Assembly: GCA_030639305.1 (NCBI GenBank)
Contig: DAOWCY010000007.1
Coordinates: 1-64,000, forward strand
Reading direction: 5' to 3'
Source of the DNA: JAGLQA01 sp023135565
GTDB lineage: Bacteria; Acidobacteriota; Aminicenantia; UBA2199
DNA length: 64,000 nt
The notes beneath the pieces are model-generated. The model was given only the letters and a program-made list of their open reading frames with translations. It had not been told where the DNA came from and ran no database searches. This document shows positions 40,055 through 49,169 of the stretch, one piece after another. How positions within the stretch are numbered: position 1 is the first letter of the stretch; every line of letters starts with the position of its first letter. Both the position numbers and the translations under genes were made by a program.

Positions 40055-42577
40055 CTAATTGATAGTGAAGTTATTTGATTTGCCATAATAAGGACTCAGC
40101 TTTATCTTGATGAAATAATCACCCGCGGGCACACCAGCCGGGACGGTGTAAAGGGTGATGCCTGCGTTATAGGGGAAAGTGCCGACGGAGTAAGTGGCCG
40201 TACGGTCTGCTTTGATCAATAGTATCACTACATTCCCGGTAATACCTGAGGTGGTCCAGCCTACCGATATTTGTTCACCTTCGGAATAGGACTCGCCGCC
40301 TAAGGGTGAGTACACGTGAATGGGCAGCGCCGGTAAAACGGTAAAGGTTCTGTCGCTGGTATCTGACGGGCAGCCGTCGGCCGCATCGCTGATCCGCATC
40401 AGGCCCTGGGTGGTGGATGGGCTTTCCGGGGGAACCAGTCCGGTGTAAGAGCCGGTATTGGCTGTGCTGGGCACAAGAACACCCCAGTTGACGCCGTTAT
40501 CCGGCGAGAACTCGATCTTTACATTGGGAATCGCACCGGTTGATGTCCAGGTTACGGTTTGCAGCGTCCCTGCCCGTTCCTCCTCGCCGCCGTTGGGCCG
40601 GGTTACGGTGATGGATTCGGCAGGATTGGGGGTGATGGTAAAATCGGCGGTTGTATCGACAATCGTATTATGTCTTGCTTTCACATAATAGGTGCCCGCG
40701 GCCAGCGTACAAGGGATGGGGTAATTATTAGGAGAGGACGCGGCAGAAGGCTTTCCTATAAGAGTAGCTGACGAACCGTCGGATTTCTGCAGCGTCAGTT
40801 TTAAATCTCCCGAGATACCGGTGGTTGTCCAGGCTATTTCCATGTTATCGCCGTTGTAGAAGGTCTCTCCGCCGGAAGGAGAAGTAAGACTCAGTTCCGA
40901 TCTAATCAGGTTAAACACCGCGCTTCTGCCGTTAACCGGGGCTTGTTTCAGCCGGATAAAATAGGAACCGGGAACCACTTCAGGTGGAATATAGAAAGTA
41001 TAAGGTGAAGCATTATAAGGCAGGTCGGTTTTTAAGGAATAAGATTCCGGGCCATCGGTGCGGATCAGGTTAGCCGACAGGCTGCCGGTTATACCCGTGG
41101 CTGTCCAGGCCAGGTCCATGTAGCTGCCGATGCCGTATGTGCTGCCGTCATTATCGGAAGTTACCGTAATATCGGCGACGGAAAAGGTTCCCGATTTCCC
41201 GAAAACACCGCTCTGCTTGATTTTGATATAATAATAGCCGGGCGGAATTTCAGGGGGAATCACAAAATCCCGGGGAGACGCGTTATAAGCGTAAGAACCT
41301 ATGACGAAAGAATTTACGCCATCGCTGCTTTTCAAGATAATCGTCACATCCCCGCTTGTTATGCCCTCTGTTGTCCAGGCAACGCGCACCGTGCTGCCCA
41401 CCGTATACACAGTCCCCTGTACCGGGGCAGTTACATCGATGCTGCTCATATGGCTTTCCACCCGTTCATACATCACGTCCCCGGGTACGCCTTCCCCATA
41501 GGAAGACCAGACTACATGAGCCGCACCGGTGTCGCTGACGCTGATAGCCGGGAGTTGGTTGGGGGTATAACTGGTGGATAACCGTACATTATCCGCTGCA
41601 TTCCAGGCGACGCCGTTCTCCTTGTAATTGTAGTAAATGTCCCTGCGCGTGTCGGATATATTGGAAACCCAACAGGCATGTACATTATTACCGGGATCCA
41701 CATCTATATCTAAGAAATTGGGGTGTTTCCCGTCTACGACATTGATGCGGGTGGATGGGTACCAGACGCCGTTTTCCCGGCGCGCATACCTGGCATTACG
41801 GAAATTTTCCCAGAGTACATGGACCGTTCCCGCGGAATCCACCGCAAGACGGGGATAAGAATGGGTGCCGGCGGTGTCGTTGATCCTGACCGGTGTGGAC
41901 CAGGTGCCGTTTAAGTATTTCTGGGCGAACATGATATTGTAACCCCAGTACAGCAAACCTTCACGCCAGACGCAGTAAGAGGTATTACCGCGGCAGTATA
42001 CATCACTATGGCCCGTGGTATGAGCGTTAGGTTTATCGTCCACCCTATTGGCGCTGGCCCAGGAGCCGCCGGCTACTTTCCAGTTATTCCTGATGCCCTG
42101 GTAGTCTCTATTCACCAATTCACTGGTCCAGGTGATATTCACCGTGTTATTGTCGAGTATGCCCACCCTGGGCCAGTTGGAATTTTTCCCACCGCTGTAG
42201 TAAATCTCCGTCATGTTTTGCCATACGCCGTTCCGGTAAATGGCATGATTAATTTCCCTGCTGGCGCTGGCATTGCCTTCACCCCAGGTCATGTGAATGA
42301 CGCCGTCAGGCCCTTCTGCGATGTGAGGGTTCTTGGATATAACCCCGGTATCGAATGTAGGCCTGGGAGTTGACCAACTGCCGTTGGAATATATGGTATA
42401 ATAGATATCCCATAAATATTCCTCTCTCCAGGTGACCATCACATTGTTGCCGTAAGCCAACACCGACACATGGACCGAGGCCCTGTTGGCAGATTTGGAA
42501 AGATTGATGGGCGTACTGCCGGCGAAAGCAGCAAAGGCCACCAAAACCACTAAAAACAAACAAACTTTTTTAATCAT
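40055..42577 (-). CDS. secreted beta-propeller-like protein with five Kre9/KNH-type Ig repeats
   Basis: An 840-residue exported protein, signal peptide residues 1-about 20. Residues about 25-385 contain repeated strand motifs of the type GxVHVxW-N (HMTWGEGNA, VNITWTSEL, VHVLWENFR, VHACWVSN, AHVVWSSYG), like a sialidase/BNR-type propeller. From about 386 come five Ig-like repeats of 85-95 residues with ITVTSP-GG--Y--G----I-W-T-GI-G and a PxGxYYIKIKQ-type ending, the Ser-Thr-rich/Kre9-KNH domain. The last ends KSNNFTIN, suggesting C-terminal sorting. It resembles the three repeats of the neighbouring gene at 44596. Probably cell-surface and binding glycans or other ligands; no enzyme motif is seen. 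Confidence 0.75.
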   Translation of the reverse strand: MIKKVCLFLVVLVAFAAFAGSTPINLSKSANRASVHVSVLAYGNNVMVTWREEYLWDIYYTIYSNGSWSTPRPTFDTGVISKNPHIAEGPDGVIHMTWGEGNASASREINHAIYRNGVWQNMTEIYYSGGKNSNWPRVGILDNNTVNITWTSELVNRDYQGIRNNWKVAGGSWASANRVDDKPNAHTTGHSDVYCRGNTSYCVWREGLLYWGYNIMFAQKYLNGTWSTPVRINDTAGTHSYPRLAVDSAGTVHVLWENFRNARYARRENGVWYPSTRINVVDGKHPNFLDIDVDPGNNVHACWVSNISDTRRDIYYNYKENGVAWNAADNVRLSTSYTPNQLPAISVSDTGAAHVVWSSYGEGVPGDVMYERVESHMSSIDVTAPVQGTVYTVGSTVRVAWTTEGITSGDVTIILKSSDGVNSFVIGSYAYNASPRDFVIPPEIPPGYYYIKIKQSGVFGKSGTFSVADITVTSDNDGSTYGIGSYMDLAWTATGITGSLSANLIRTDGPESYSLKTDLPYNASPYTFYIPPEVVPGSYFIRLKQAPVNGRSAVFNLIRSELSLTSPSGGETFYNGDNMEIAWTTTGISGDLKLTLQKSDGSSATLIGKPSAASSPNNYPIPCTLAAGTYYVKARHNTIVDTTADFTITPNPAESITVTRPNGGEEERAGTLQTVTWTSTGAIPNVKIEFSPDNGVNWGVLVPSTANTGSYTGLVPPESPSTTQGLMRISDAADGCPSDTSDRTFTVLPALPIHVYSPLGGESYSEGEQISVGWTTSGITGNVVILLIKADRTATYSVGTFPYNAGITLYTVPAGVPAGDYFIKIKLSPYYGKSNNFTIN

Positions 42578-42916
42578 ATCGATTTTCCTCCTCTAATTTT
42601 TTGTAATTTAATTTTTTATTTAGTTTTTATTTAGTTTTTATTTAATCTCATTTTTTTTTACTCGTTTATTTTAACATAAAAAGGCCCGGAATTAAAGACC
42701 GTACTAAGTAACTATCCAGTTTTTGGGAGAACTGGATAGTTACAGCTTTCGGCACCCAACAAACGGGCATTCGAGAACTCTAACAATCTCCTTGCCCTTT
42801 CAATGATCGATGTTCAATTATCAATGAAGAAAAAGGACAAAGATAACATCCCTTATAGGGTGCCCGCGCCGCGGGCTTCCAAAAAATCTTTTTTATCTTC
42901 TTTCATTTTTATACCG
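42578..42916. other. intergenic interval with a perfect 14-bp inverted repeat and 11-bp tandem repeats
   Basis: Three 11-bp units TTTTTATTTA(G/A) run from 42613 to 42645. At 42708-42743 the arms GTAACTATCCAGTT/AACTGGATAGTTAC enclose TTTGGGAG, a perfect 14-bp stem. The arm family is shared with 135-148 and the MITE-like element at 20744-20885. No coding frame is evident. Confidence 0.8.
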
Positions 42917-44596
42917 TTAATTAATGGAAAAGTTGGCCGATTTGCCTGAGGCGCAGCCCGGTTTCTTGACCCGGATAAAATAAACGCCGGCAGTTACCGC
43001 GGCGGAAATGGTATAATAATAAGGAGAACTATTATAAGGAGTACCGGGGGTTATCGTATAAGAGGCAGTCTTATCGGCCCGTTTTAATACGATGGATACA
43101 TTACCGCTGATCCCCCCCGCGGTCCAGTTTATGGTCAACCGGCTGCCGCTGGAATAGATTCCCCCTGCCGCCGGGGTATCTACCGTTATAAAGGGGGCAG
43201 CTATGGTGAAGTTGGCCGACTTGCCGTAGGCTTTCTCTTTTTTGATTTTGATAAAGTAAACGCCTGGGGTGACTGTACCGGGGATGGTGTAATTAATAGG
43301 AGAGCCGCCGCAAGAAACAGCCGGAGCTATCACATAAACGCCGGTGCCGTCGGCCCGTTTTAATAAAATCTTCACATTTCCGGTTATGCCGTCACTGGTC
43401 CAGGCCACCGGCAGCGGTTCGCCCAAATAATAGGTCTGCCCCGCCGTGGGCGATCCGACAGTTATCACACCGATAGAGAAATCCCCGCACCTGCCGTATA
43501 CGGTGCCCTGCTTCACCCGGACAAAATAGGAGCCGGGCGTTACTTCCCTGGGGATGGTATAATAGTAAGGAGAACCGTTGTTAGGCGCAGCCGCGGCAAT
43601 CAAATAGCTGCCGCTTTTATCCGAGCGCACCAATTTGATTTTAACCGTGCCGATTATCCCGGAGGATGTCCATGAAACCGGTAAGCGGCTGCCGGGGCCA
43701 TAGGTTTTTCCCGCCGCGGGCGAAGTAACGGAAAGAGAAGGTCCGGCGCTGCCGTCCCAACCGGCAGTGCGGGCCATCATCCACCAGAACGCCCGGCCTT
43801 TCAGGACGCAGTTCAGCCGCCGCGAATGAGCGCAGGAATCGCAGCCCGACGCCAACCCTGCCAATTGGCTGCCCGGGTTAGCGGCTATCCACTGGTCAGA
43901 CCAGTTCCCGCCGTCATAGTAGCAGCCGTCATCCGCGCCGCGGTTCAAAAAATAGTCCCCGTCGGGATTGTAACTTTCGATATCGGCGAAATCGAATAAA
44001 ATTTTATTATTGGCGATACAATAAGCACGAATCCGTTCGTTGTGAACATCGAGGCTGCCGCCGGTTCCCGTGCCGTCTAAGTGACCTGTCATATAAACGA
44101 AGGTCACTCCCGGGTAAGACTGTTCCAACCGGTTCATCGCATCCAGGTAAGTATCGATGCCTGCTGCCGTGTTGTCGCTAACTCCACCGCACCAGGACCA
44201 CATTACCACATTGCGGTCATTACCCGGGATCCCCAGCATTGCTAAAGTGGCGTCCCGCCACCCTAACTCGCCGTTGTGGCCCAGGTCATCGGCCCCACCG
44301 GCATTACCCCAATAATCATTCAGGAAGACTCCTGGTTGTAAACCCCAACCGGAATAAGTGAAATAGTACAAAGAGCCCGGATCTCCACGAAACGCCTCGA
44401 TCCCGGTTACCAATTGACTGCCGTGGGAAGTATGACCATAACCTATACGCAGGTTGGTTTTAGCCTGTTGTATCCAGTAGTCCGGCACCTGTGAAAGGTC
44501 GGTACAGGTATGGTCGATGATAATCGCTTCCTGGGCATAGGCTTGCAAAGCTAACCATGGCAGCGCCAATAAAAGAAAAAAGATTTTTTTCAACAT
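42917..44596 (-). CDS. secreted protein with hydrolase-like domain and three Kre9/KNH-type Ig repeats
   Basis: A 559-residue exported protein, signal peptide residues 1-21. Residues about 22-280 form an unrecognised domain with SGNH-like order: IIIDHTCTDLSQVPDYWI, the motif IGYGHTSHGSQLVTG, a central MWSWCGGV and YMTGHLDGTG, and a Cys-rich DGCYYDGG. The conserved His/Asp/Ser residues suggest an esterase-like hydrolase, but the catalytic set is not certain. Three Ig repeats follow (about 288-555), the same type as in the protein at 42577. The start has AGGAGG. Controlled by a sigma-54 promoter at 44726-44742 with paired palindromes, so it probably shares an activator with the pilin operon. Confidence 0.7.
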   Translation of the reverse strand: MLKKIFFLLLALPWLALQAYAQEAIIIDHTCTDLSQVPDYWIQQAKTNLRIGYGHTSHGSQLVTGIEAFRGDPGSLYYFTYSGWGLQPGVFLNDYWGNAGGADDLGHNGELGWRDATLAMLGIPGNDRNVVMWSWCGGVSDNTAAGIDTYLDAMNRLEQSYPGVTFVYMTGHLDGTGTGGSLDVHNERIRAYCIANNKILFDFADIESYNPDGDYFLNRGADDGCYYDGGNWSDQWIAANPGSQLAGLASGCDSCAHSRRLNCVLKGRAFWWMMARTAGWDGSAGPSLSVTSPAAGKTYGPGSRLPVSWTSSGIIGTVKIKLVRSDKSGSYLIAAAAPNNGSPYYYTIPREVTPGSYFVRVKQGTVYGRCGDFSIGVITVGSPTAGQTYYLGEPLPVAWTSDGITGNVKILLKRADGTGVYVIAPAVSCGGSPINYTIPGTVTPGVYFIKIKKEKAYGKSANFTIAAPFITVDTPAAGGIYSSGSRLTINWTAGGISGNVSIVLKRADKTASYTITPGTPYNSSPYYYTISAAVTAGVYFIRVKKPGCASGKSANFSIN

Positions 44597-44706
44597 TTTG
44601 ATTCCTCCTTTTCGGGTACGGATAGGAAAAAGCAGAGGGGTTTGCCGCCTGCGGCCGCCTCTTGCCGCAGCGACTTAAATTCGTTATAAGTTACGATATC
44701 TGCCAT
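44590..44706 (-). CDS. possible 38-residue leader peptide
   Basis: From an ATG at 44706, behind GGAG, the frame encodes 38 residues beginning MADIVTYNEFKSLRQEA and ending EEESKC, overlapping the ATG of the secreted hydrolase-like gene by 7 bp. It starts about 9 nt into the predicted sigma-54 transcript. The overlap suggests translational coupling or a leader peptide; it could also be chance. A longer upstream-extended version would cross the promoter and is unlikely. Confidence 0.3.
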   Translation of the reverse strand: MADIVTYNEFKSLRQEAAAGGKPLCFFLSVPEKEESKC

Positions 44707-44725
44707 TTTTTGCTCCGGGTAGTAT

Positions 44726-44742
44726 AGCAATTTCCGTGCCAA
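44726..44742 (-). promoter_or_regulatory. sigma-54 promoter of the secreted hydrolase-like gene
   Basis: On the minus strand TTGGCACGGAAATTGCT, a complete match to the TTGGCACG-N4-TTGCW consensus. The predicted start is near 44715, giving a leader of about 119 nt before the ATG at 44596. Confidence 0.88.
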
Positions 44743-44794
44743 CCACCGAAACCCTCCGGTATTCGACCTTTTATTATTGGCCACCCCTAATTTG

Positions 44795-44831
44795 TGACAA
44801 AAAACGTCACAAAAAGTGACAATATTTGTCA
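44795..44831 (-). promoter_or_regulatory. paired 15-bp palindromes upstream of the second sigma-54 promoter
   Basis: TGACAAAAAACGTCA (44795-44809) and TGACAATATTTGTCA (44817-44831), centres 22 bp apart, 53 bp upstream of the sigma-54 promoter. Same sequence class and same centre spacing as at 5644-5680. Confidence 0.78.
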
Positions 44832-44851
44832 AAGCCTTTTTTTCTTTGCAC

Positions 44852-44880
44852 TTGAAATAAAAACGCTTTTGTTTTAAAAT
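44852..44880 (+). promoter_or_regulatory. sigma-70-type promoter of the hybrid histidine kinase
   Basis: TTGAAA (44852-44857), 17 bp, TAAAAT (44875-44880). The start would be near 44887, so the transcript begins with the conserved leader element at 44894-44990. Confidence 0.6.
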
Positions 44881-44893
44881 ACAACATTATATT

Positions 44894-44990
44894 ATAGTGT
44901 TTTTTCAAGACTGAGCTTGAAAAAAAGCCACCTGACGGTGGGAACTCGAAATATGAACAACATGTTGTTCATTACCGCCATGTAATGGCA
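44894..44990 (+). promoter_or_regulatory. conserved structured 5' leader upstream of the hybrid histidine kinase
   Basis: This 97-nt stretch matches, in the same orientation to its gene, the leader of the DEAD-box helicase at 57333-57438. Shared parts in order: ATAGTGTTTTTTCA, an AGCTTGAAA segment, the hairpin CCACCTGACGGTGG (44928-44941), TGAAATATG-like sequence, a palindrome around AACATGTT (here the perfect GAACAACATGTTGTTC, 44955-44970), and the hairpin GCCATGTAATGGC (44977-44989). The kinase ATG follows 40 nt later. Confidence 0.7.
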
Positions 44991-45030
44991 TATAAGCAGC
45001 CGCATTATTTTTAGCCTGGGAGCTTGAAAC

Positions 45031-48000
45031 ATGGCAAAAGCGAAATCTCCGCAAAAAAGCAAAAGAAAAAAAAAACAAACCTACGACGAAAACCAAATGG
45101 CTAATTATGTAGAAGAACTGCTGATGTTTATGGGGGCTATCGATTGGGATACGGAGAAACTCCAGGACTTACAGGTCTCCTTAGAATCACACCCCTTTCG
45201 CTCTATCTATGAATCGCTTTTCCTGATAAAACAGGATTTCGATACTGTACTAAAAGAAAAAAAAGAAGCTGAAAAACACTTGCTGATCGAAAAATCCTAT
45301 CTCGAACAGCTTTTCGATAATCCTTACGATGCCATTGCCATGGGCGACACGGACGGTAAGCTTTTACGTATCAACAACGCCTTTACCCGTTTGTTCGGCT
45401 ATACGGAAGAGGAGGGCGTAGGCCGGGGAATAGACGACCTGCTCACACCGGAAGAACTCATGAAAGAGGCCGACTCGGTGCGCAAGCTCGAAGCAGCCGG
45501 TAAAAAAGCGGGGTTCGAAACCCGCCGCAAGCACAAAGACGGCACCCTTATCGATGTATCGGTTAAAATAGCGCCGCTTATTATCGCCGGCAAACGAGTC
45601 GGGGCTTACTGCACCTACCATGATATTTCCGACCGTAAACGGGCGGAAAAAGTCCAGGAAGTACTGCTCGATATTTCAAAAGCCACCACTATTTCCATGT
45701 CCTTAGAGGATTTGCTGGCCCTTATCCATAAGCAGGTCTGCCGCCTGATGGACGCCAGGAATTTTTACGTGGCCTTGCTCCATGACAGGGAGAAAAATCT
45801 TTATAAACTGCCTTTTCTTGTGGATGAGAAGGAAGAGGAGCATGTAGCGCCGGGCGCCATAATGGAGCTTTCCCGGGGCTTTACCCATTATGTATTTACA
45901 ACGGAAAAACCGCTCCTCGTAGACAGGAAAAAAATAAAGCAATTGATAAAAAACGGCGCGGTCGACCTGCTCGGCACTCCTGCCGCTTCCTGGATGGGCG
46001 TACCGCTGCGGTCGCAAAGAGGAGAGGTGTTCGGGGTGGTAGTAGTGCAGAGTTACAACAAACCCGACGCCTATTCCGGAAACGATTTAGAAATCCTCTC
46101 GATAATTTCCAATACCATTGCCATTGCCGTCGAGCACAAACAAGCGGCAGAAGAATTGGCTAAGTACAGGGAGCACTTAGAAAGGTTGGTGAATGAACGC
46201 ACCGCCGATTTAGAAATCACCAACGTCAAACTGCAGGAAGAAATCGCGGAAAGAAAACAGGCCCTGAATGCCTTGAGAAAAAGCGAAGAACGTTTCCGTA
46301 AGCTTTTCGAGGATTCGAAAGATATGATATTTATCAGCAACCCGGAGGGGGATTTTCTTAAGATAAACCCGGCGGGAATGGAGTTATTGGAATTGGAGCC
46401 GATGCAAGAGTTAGGCCGGATGAATGCCCGGGATTTTTATATCTACCCGGAAGAGCGCCGGTTAGCCCAAAAAGAACTGGAAGAGAAGGGTTTTATAAAA
46501 GATTTCGAATTCCGGCTGCGCACCGGCAGAGGGAAAGAGAAGACCGTTTTAGAAACCACCACGGCGGTGTGGGATGAAAAGGGCAGTGTGGTCGAATACA
46601 AAGGCACTGTCCGGGATATAACCGAAAATATAATAAGAGAAAAAGAGTTGCAGCGGATCAACCGCCAACTGTCGCAAGCCAACAAGGAACTGCAAGAAGA
46701 GATCGGCCAGCGCAAACTGGTTGAAGAGGCCCTCCAGCAGGCCAAAGAGACGGCAGAGAAAGCCAACCGGGCCAAGAGTGAATTCATGGCCAATATTTCC
46801 CATGAGATTCGCACCCCCTTAAACGCGATTTTAGGGTTCAGCGAACTGCTCATCGGCGCCGCTGCCGAAGAGAAAACCAAAGGCTATTCCGGGCAGATCA
46901 TATCCGAAACGGAAGTGCTCTTAGATTTACTCAACGAACTGTTAGACACCGCCAAAGCAGACGCCGGCAAATTAGAGTTGGAGAATTTGCCCTTCGACTT
47001 AGAACAACTAATGCAGAGTATCCATTCCAGTTTAACGCTGCCGGCAAGAAAGAAAGGATTAGATTTTTCGGTTTCTATCGAAGCGGGTACGCCGGTCAGG
47101 CTGACGGGTGATCCTTCCCGGCTGCGCCAGGTGCTGGCCAACTTAGTGGGCAATGCCATCAAGTTTACCAAAAAAGGTTCGGTATCGGTTTTCACAAAAT
47201 TACGCGAAGAGACCGGGGACAGGATCAAACTTTATTTTGAAATCGAAGACACCGGCATCGGCATTGCCGAAGAGAAACAGGCGGTTATTTTCGAAAGTTT
47301 TGTCCAGGCCGACGGCAGCACCACCCGGGTGTATGGTGGCACCGGGTTAGGCACCACGATTTCGAAGCAATTGGTGGAATTAATGGGCGGCGAGATCGGT
47401 TTGAGGAGTAATTTGGGGCAGGGCAGCACCTTTTGGTTTACCGCCTGGTTTCGCAAACGGTACAGCTTAAAACCGGACGAAGGAGCAGGCCGGCGCAGGA
47501 AATCCGCGGCAGTGGACCTAACAGCCGGAAGCAGGGCGGGCAGTATCCTTTTGGTGGAAGATTACCAGCCCAATCGTGAGATAGTGGAATCCCATCTTCG
47601 TGAATTGGGGTATGATGTGGTTTCCGCCGAGAATGGCCGTGAAGCCGTAACCGCGGCTGAGCAGCGGAGTTTTGATCTCATTCTTATGGACATACAGATG
47701 CCCGAAATGGATGGCCGTGAAGCCACCCGGATTATCCGTTCAGGCCAGGGCGGCATAAAAACCCCCCGGGTGCCGATAATTGCCCTGACAGCCAGTGTTT
47801 TTGAAAAAGAGCGGCAGGAGTGTTTGGCCGCAGGCATGAACGATGTAATCACCAAACCGGTGCGGCGCAAACCGTTCCTGATGACAGTAGACCGCTGGAT
47901 CAATGTAGGCAAAGAAATGGCCGCGGGGCCACAGCCGATGAACGAGGGTGAAACGATTCCTTTACGATCGGAAAATCTTCGTGAAAAAACAGGATTTTTC

Positions 48001-48471
48001 CCGGATAGTAGTAAAGAAGTGGCCGCGGAAGAAAAAGGGGACGGGCTAAAAATATCCCCAAAAAAATCTCCGGGAGCAGGAAATCTCAGCGAAAAAACGA
48101 GCATGTCGCCGGACATCGATATGCAGAGCGCTCCCATCGACTATCAGCGGGCGATAGAAGAATTCGGCGATGACAAAAAACTGCTCGACGGCTTGCTGGC
48201 CGGTTTTTTAGGGACTCTCGAGAAGCAAATTCCGCTCATGGAAAAATCCGCTGCCAAAGGGGACGCGGAAGGGCTGCGCCGGGAAGCGCACCGTATTAAA
48301 GGAGGAGCGGGCAACCTGACGGCCATGCCTTTAGCTGCTGTGGCCAGGCAGTTGGAAGCCATTGCCAAAGCGGGCGAACTCGACAAAGCCGGAGCCGCTT
48401 TAGAGGAGCTTGACCGGCAGTTCCGGCGTTTGCGTACCGAGGTTTCATCTGCCACCGGCAAAGACCGGTAG
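45031..48471 (+). CDS. hybrid sensor histidine kinase (PAS-GAF-PAS-HisKA-HATPase-REC-Hpt)
   Basis: A soluble 1146-residue kinase without membrane helices, so it senses a cytoplasmic signal. Order: basic N-terminus, PAS (about 88-205), GAF (about 215-375), coiled coil, PAS (about 430-550), coiled coil, HisKA with phospho-accepting H591 in FMANISHEIRTPLN, HATPase_c (NAIKFTKKG N-box, DTGIGIAEEKQ, GGTGLGTTISKQL), receiver with D887 in LMDIQMPEMDG, linker, and Hpt domain with H1087 in EAHRIKGGAGN. A full phosphorelay within one chain. The REC-Hpt linker carries an in-frame 47-bp repeat (47965-48011). A single-domain response regulator lies 287 bp downstream and is a possible partner. Confidence 0.92.
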   Translation: MAKAKSPQKSKRKKKQTYDENQMANYVEELLMFMGAIDWDTEKLQDLQVSLESHPFRSIYESLFLIKQDFDTVLKEKKEAEKHLLIEKSYLEQLFDNPYDAIAMGDTDGKLLRINNAFTRLFGYTEEEGVGRGIDDLLTPEELMKEADSVRKLEAAGKKAGFETRRKHKDGTLIDVSVKIAPLIIAGKRVGAYCTYHDISDRKRAEKVQEVLLDISKATTISMSLEDLLALIHKQVCRLMDARNFYVALLHDREKNLYKLPFLVDEKEEEHVAPGAIMELSRGFTHYVFTTEKPLLVDRKKIKQLIKNGAVDLLGTPAASWMGVPLRSQRGEVFGVVVVQSYNKPDAYSGNDLEILSIISNTIAIAVEHKQAAEELAKYREHLERLVNERTADLEITNVKLQEEIAERKQALNALRKSEERFRKLFEDSKDMIFISNPEGDFLKINPAGMELLELEPMQELGRMNARDFYIYPEERRLAQKELEEKGFIKDFEFRLRTGRGKEKTVLETTTAVWDEKGSVVEYKGTVRDITENIIREKELQRINRQLSQANKELQEEIGQRKLVEEALQQAKETAEKANRAKSEFMANISHEIRTPLNAILGFSELLIGAAAEEKTKGYSGQIISETEVLLDLLNELLDTAKADAGKLELENLPFDLEQLMQSIHSSLTLPARKKGLDFSVSIEAGTPVRLTGDPSRLRQVLANLVGNAIKFTKKGSVSVFTKLREETGDRIKLYFEIEDTGIGIAEEKQAVIFESFVQADGSTTRVYGGTGLGTTISKQLVELMGGEIGLRSNLGQGSTFWFTAWFRKRYSLKPDEGAGRRRKSAAVDLTAGSRAGSILLVEDYQPNREIVESHLRELGYDVVSAENGREAVTAAEQRSFDLILMDIQMPEMDGREATRIIRSGQGGIKTPRVPIIALTASVFEKERQECLAAGMNDVITKPVRRKPFLMTVDRWINVGKEMAAGPQPMNEGETIPLRSENLREKTGFFPDSSKEVAAEEKGDGLKISPKKSPGAGNLSEKTSMSPDIDMQSAPIDYQRAIEEFGDDKKLLDGLLAGFLGTLEKQIPLMEKSAAKGDAEGLRREAHRIKGGAGNLTAMPLAAVARQLEAIAKAGELDKAGAALEELDRQFRRLRTEVSSATGKDR
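47965..48011 (+). repeat. 47-bp palindromic repeat, family D, copy 2, in frame in the histidine kinase
   Basis: CGATCGGAAAATCTTCGTGA and AAAAACAGGATTTTTCCCGG then ATAGTAG. It encodes RSENLREKTGFFPDSS between the receiver and Hpt domains; the copy at 39609 encodes RLENLRKKTRFFSNNS. A more diverged copy, encoding GNLSEKTSMSPD, may lie at about 48078-48115. Confidence 0.85.
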
Positions 48472-48758
48472 GGGTGATGATAGTGCTTCTCGCTCATCAA
48501 AAGTTTTGTTCAAACTTTTTTAAGCCCGCGGCGCGGGCAGCCTATAAGGGGCTTTCGAGTAACAGAAAAGCGTATCGCTCATGAAAAGTTTTGGGAGTCC
48601 AGAACCCTTTTTCAAAAGGGTTTTGGCCGCCGGAGGCATGCCGTAAGGAGAAAAATATCCCCGCGGTGCCGGCACGCGCCCTTTTTTTGATTTTATGTTC
48701 CCGGATTGGTTGACAAAGCCTTTCTATCGTGATATAAAAGCGTGGTACGGAAAAAATC
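48472..48758. other. intergenic interval with family A and B repeats
   Basis: Bases 48495-48525 carry a family B core (CATCAAAAGTTTTGTTCAAA), 48525-48545 a GC palindrome, and 48560-48639 a family A copy preceded by GAAAAGCGTATCGCTC (AAAAGTTTTGGGAGTCCAGA, hairpin ACCCTTTTTCAAAAGGGT, GCCGCCGGAGGCA). No gene is seen before the promoter at 48710. Confidence 0.8.
48710..48738 (+). promoter_or_regulatory. sigma-70-type promoter of the response regulator
   Basis: Perfect TTGACA (48710-48715), 17 bp, TATAAA (48733-48738); the start would be near 48745, 14 nt before the ATG. Confidence 0.65.
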
Positions 48759-49169
48759 ATGAGGATATTAATTGTTGACGATGACCCGGTCAGCCTCGCC
48801 AAACTGAATGTGCTGTTAAAGAAGTATGGCGAATGTGACATGGCCCTCAGCGGCAGTGAGGCAATCGATAAATTTGAAAAAGCTCATGAAGATTACAAAC
48901 CATATAAGCTCATTTCTTTAGACATAGACATGCCTGACATGAGGGGCCAGGAAGTGCTGGCGCGGATACACCGCTGGGAATTGGATCATAAAGTCGAAGA
49001 AGTGGGAGGAAAGGCAAAAGTAATCATGGTAACCGCTTTAGACGATGTTGATAATTTGGTTGAATCTTTCAGGAAAGGGTGCAGTGGATATTTAACCAAA
49101 CCTTTTAATGCGGAGAAACTGCGCGAGACCCTGGCGAAGTTAGACATCAGGGAAGAGTATCTGGGTTAA
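48759..49169 (+). CDS. single-domain response regulator (CheY-like)
   Basis: A 136-residue receiver domain with no output domain. The acidic pair is in LIVDDDPVSLAK (D8, D9), the phospho-acceptor is in ISLDIDMPDMRG (about D58), the Thr/Ser switch is in VMVTALDD, and the lysine is in GYLTKPFNAEKL. It probably takes phosphate from a kinase such as the hybrid kinase just upstream and acts by protein contact. Its stop is followed without a gap by the next ATG (TAAATG), so the Cys-rich protein downstream is translated with it. Confidence 0.92.
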   Translation: MRILIVDDDPVSLAKLNVLLKKYGECDMALSGSEAIDKFEKAHEDYKPYKLISLDIDMPDMRGQEVLARIHRWELDHKVEEVGGKAKVIMVTALDDVDNLVESFRKGCSGYLTKPFNAEKLRETLAKLDIREEYLG

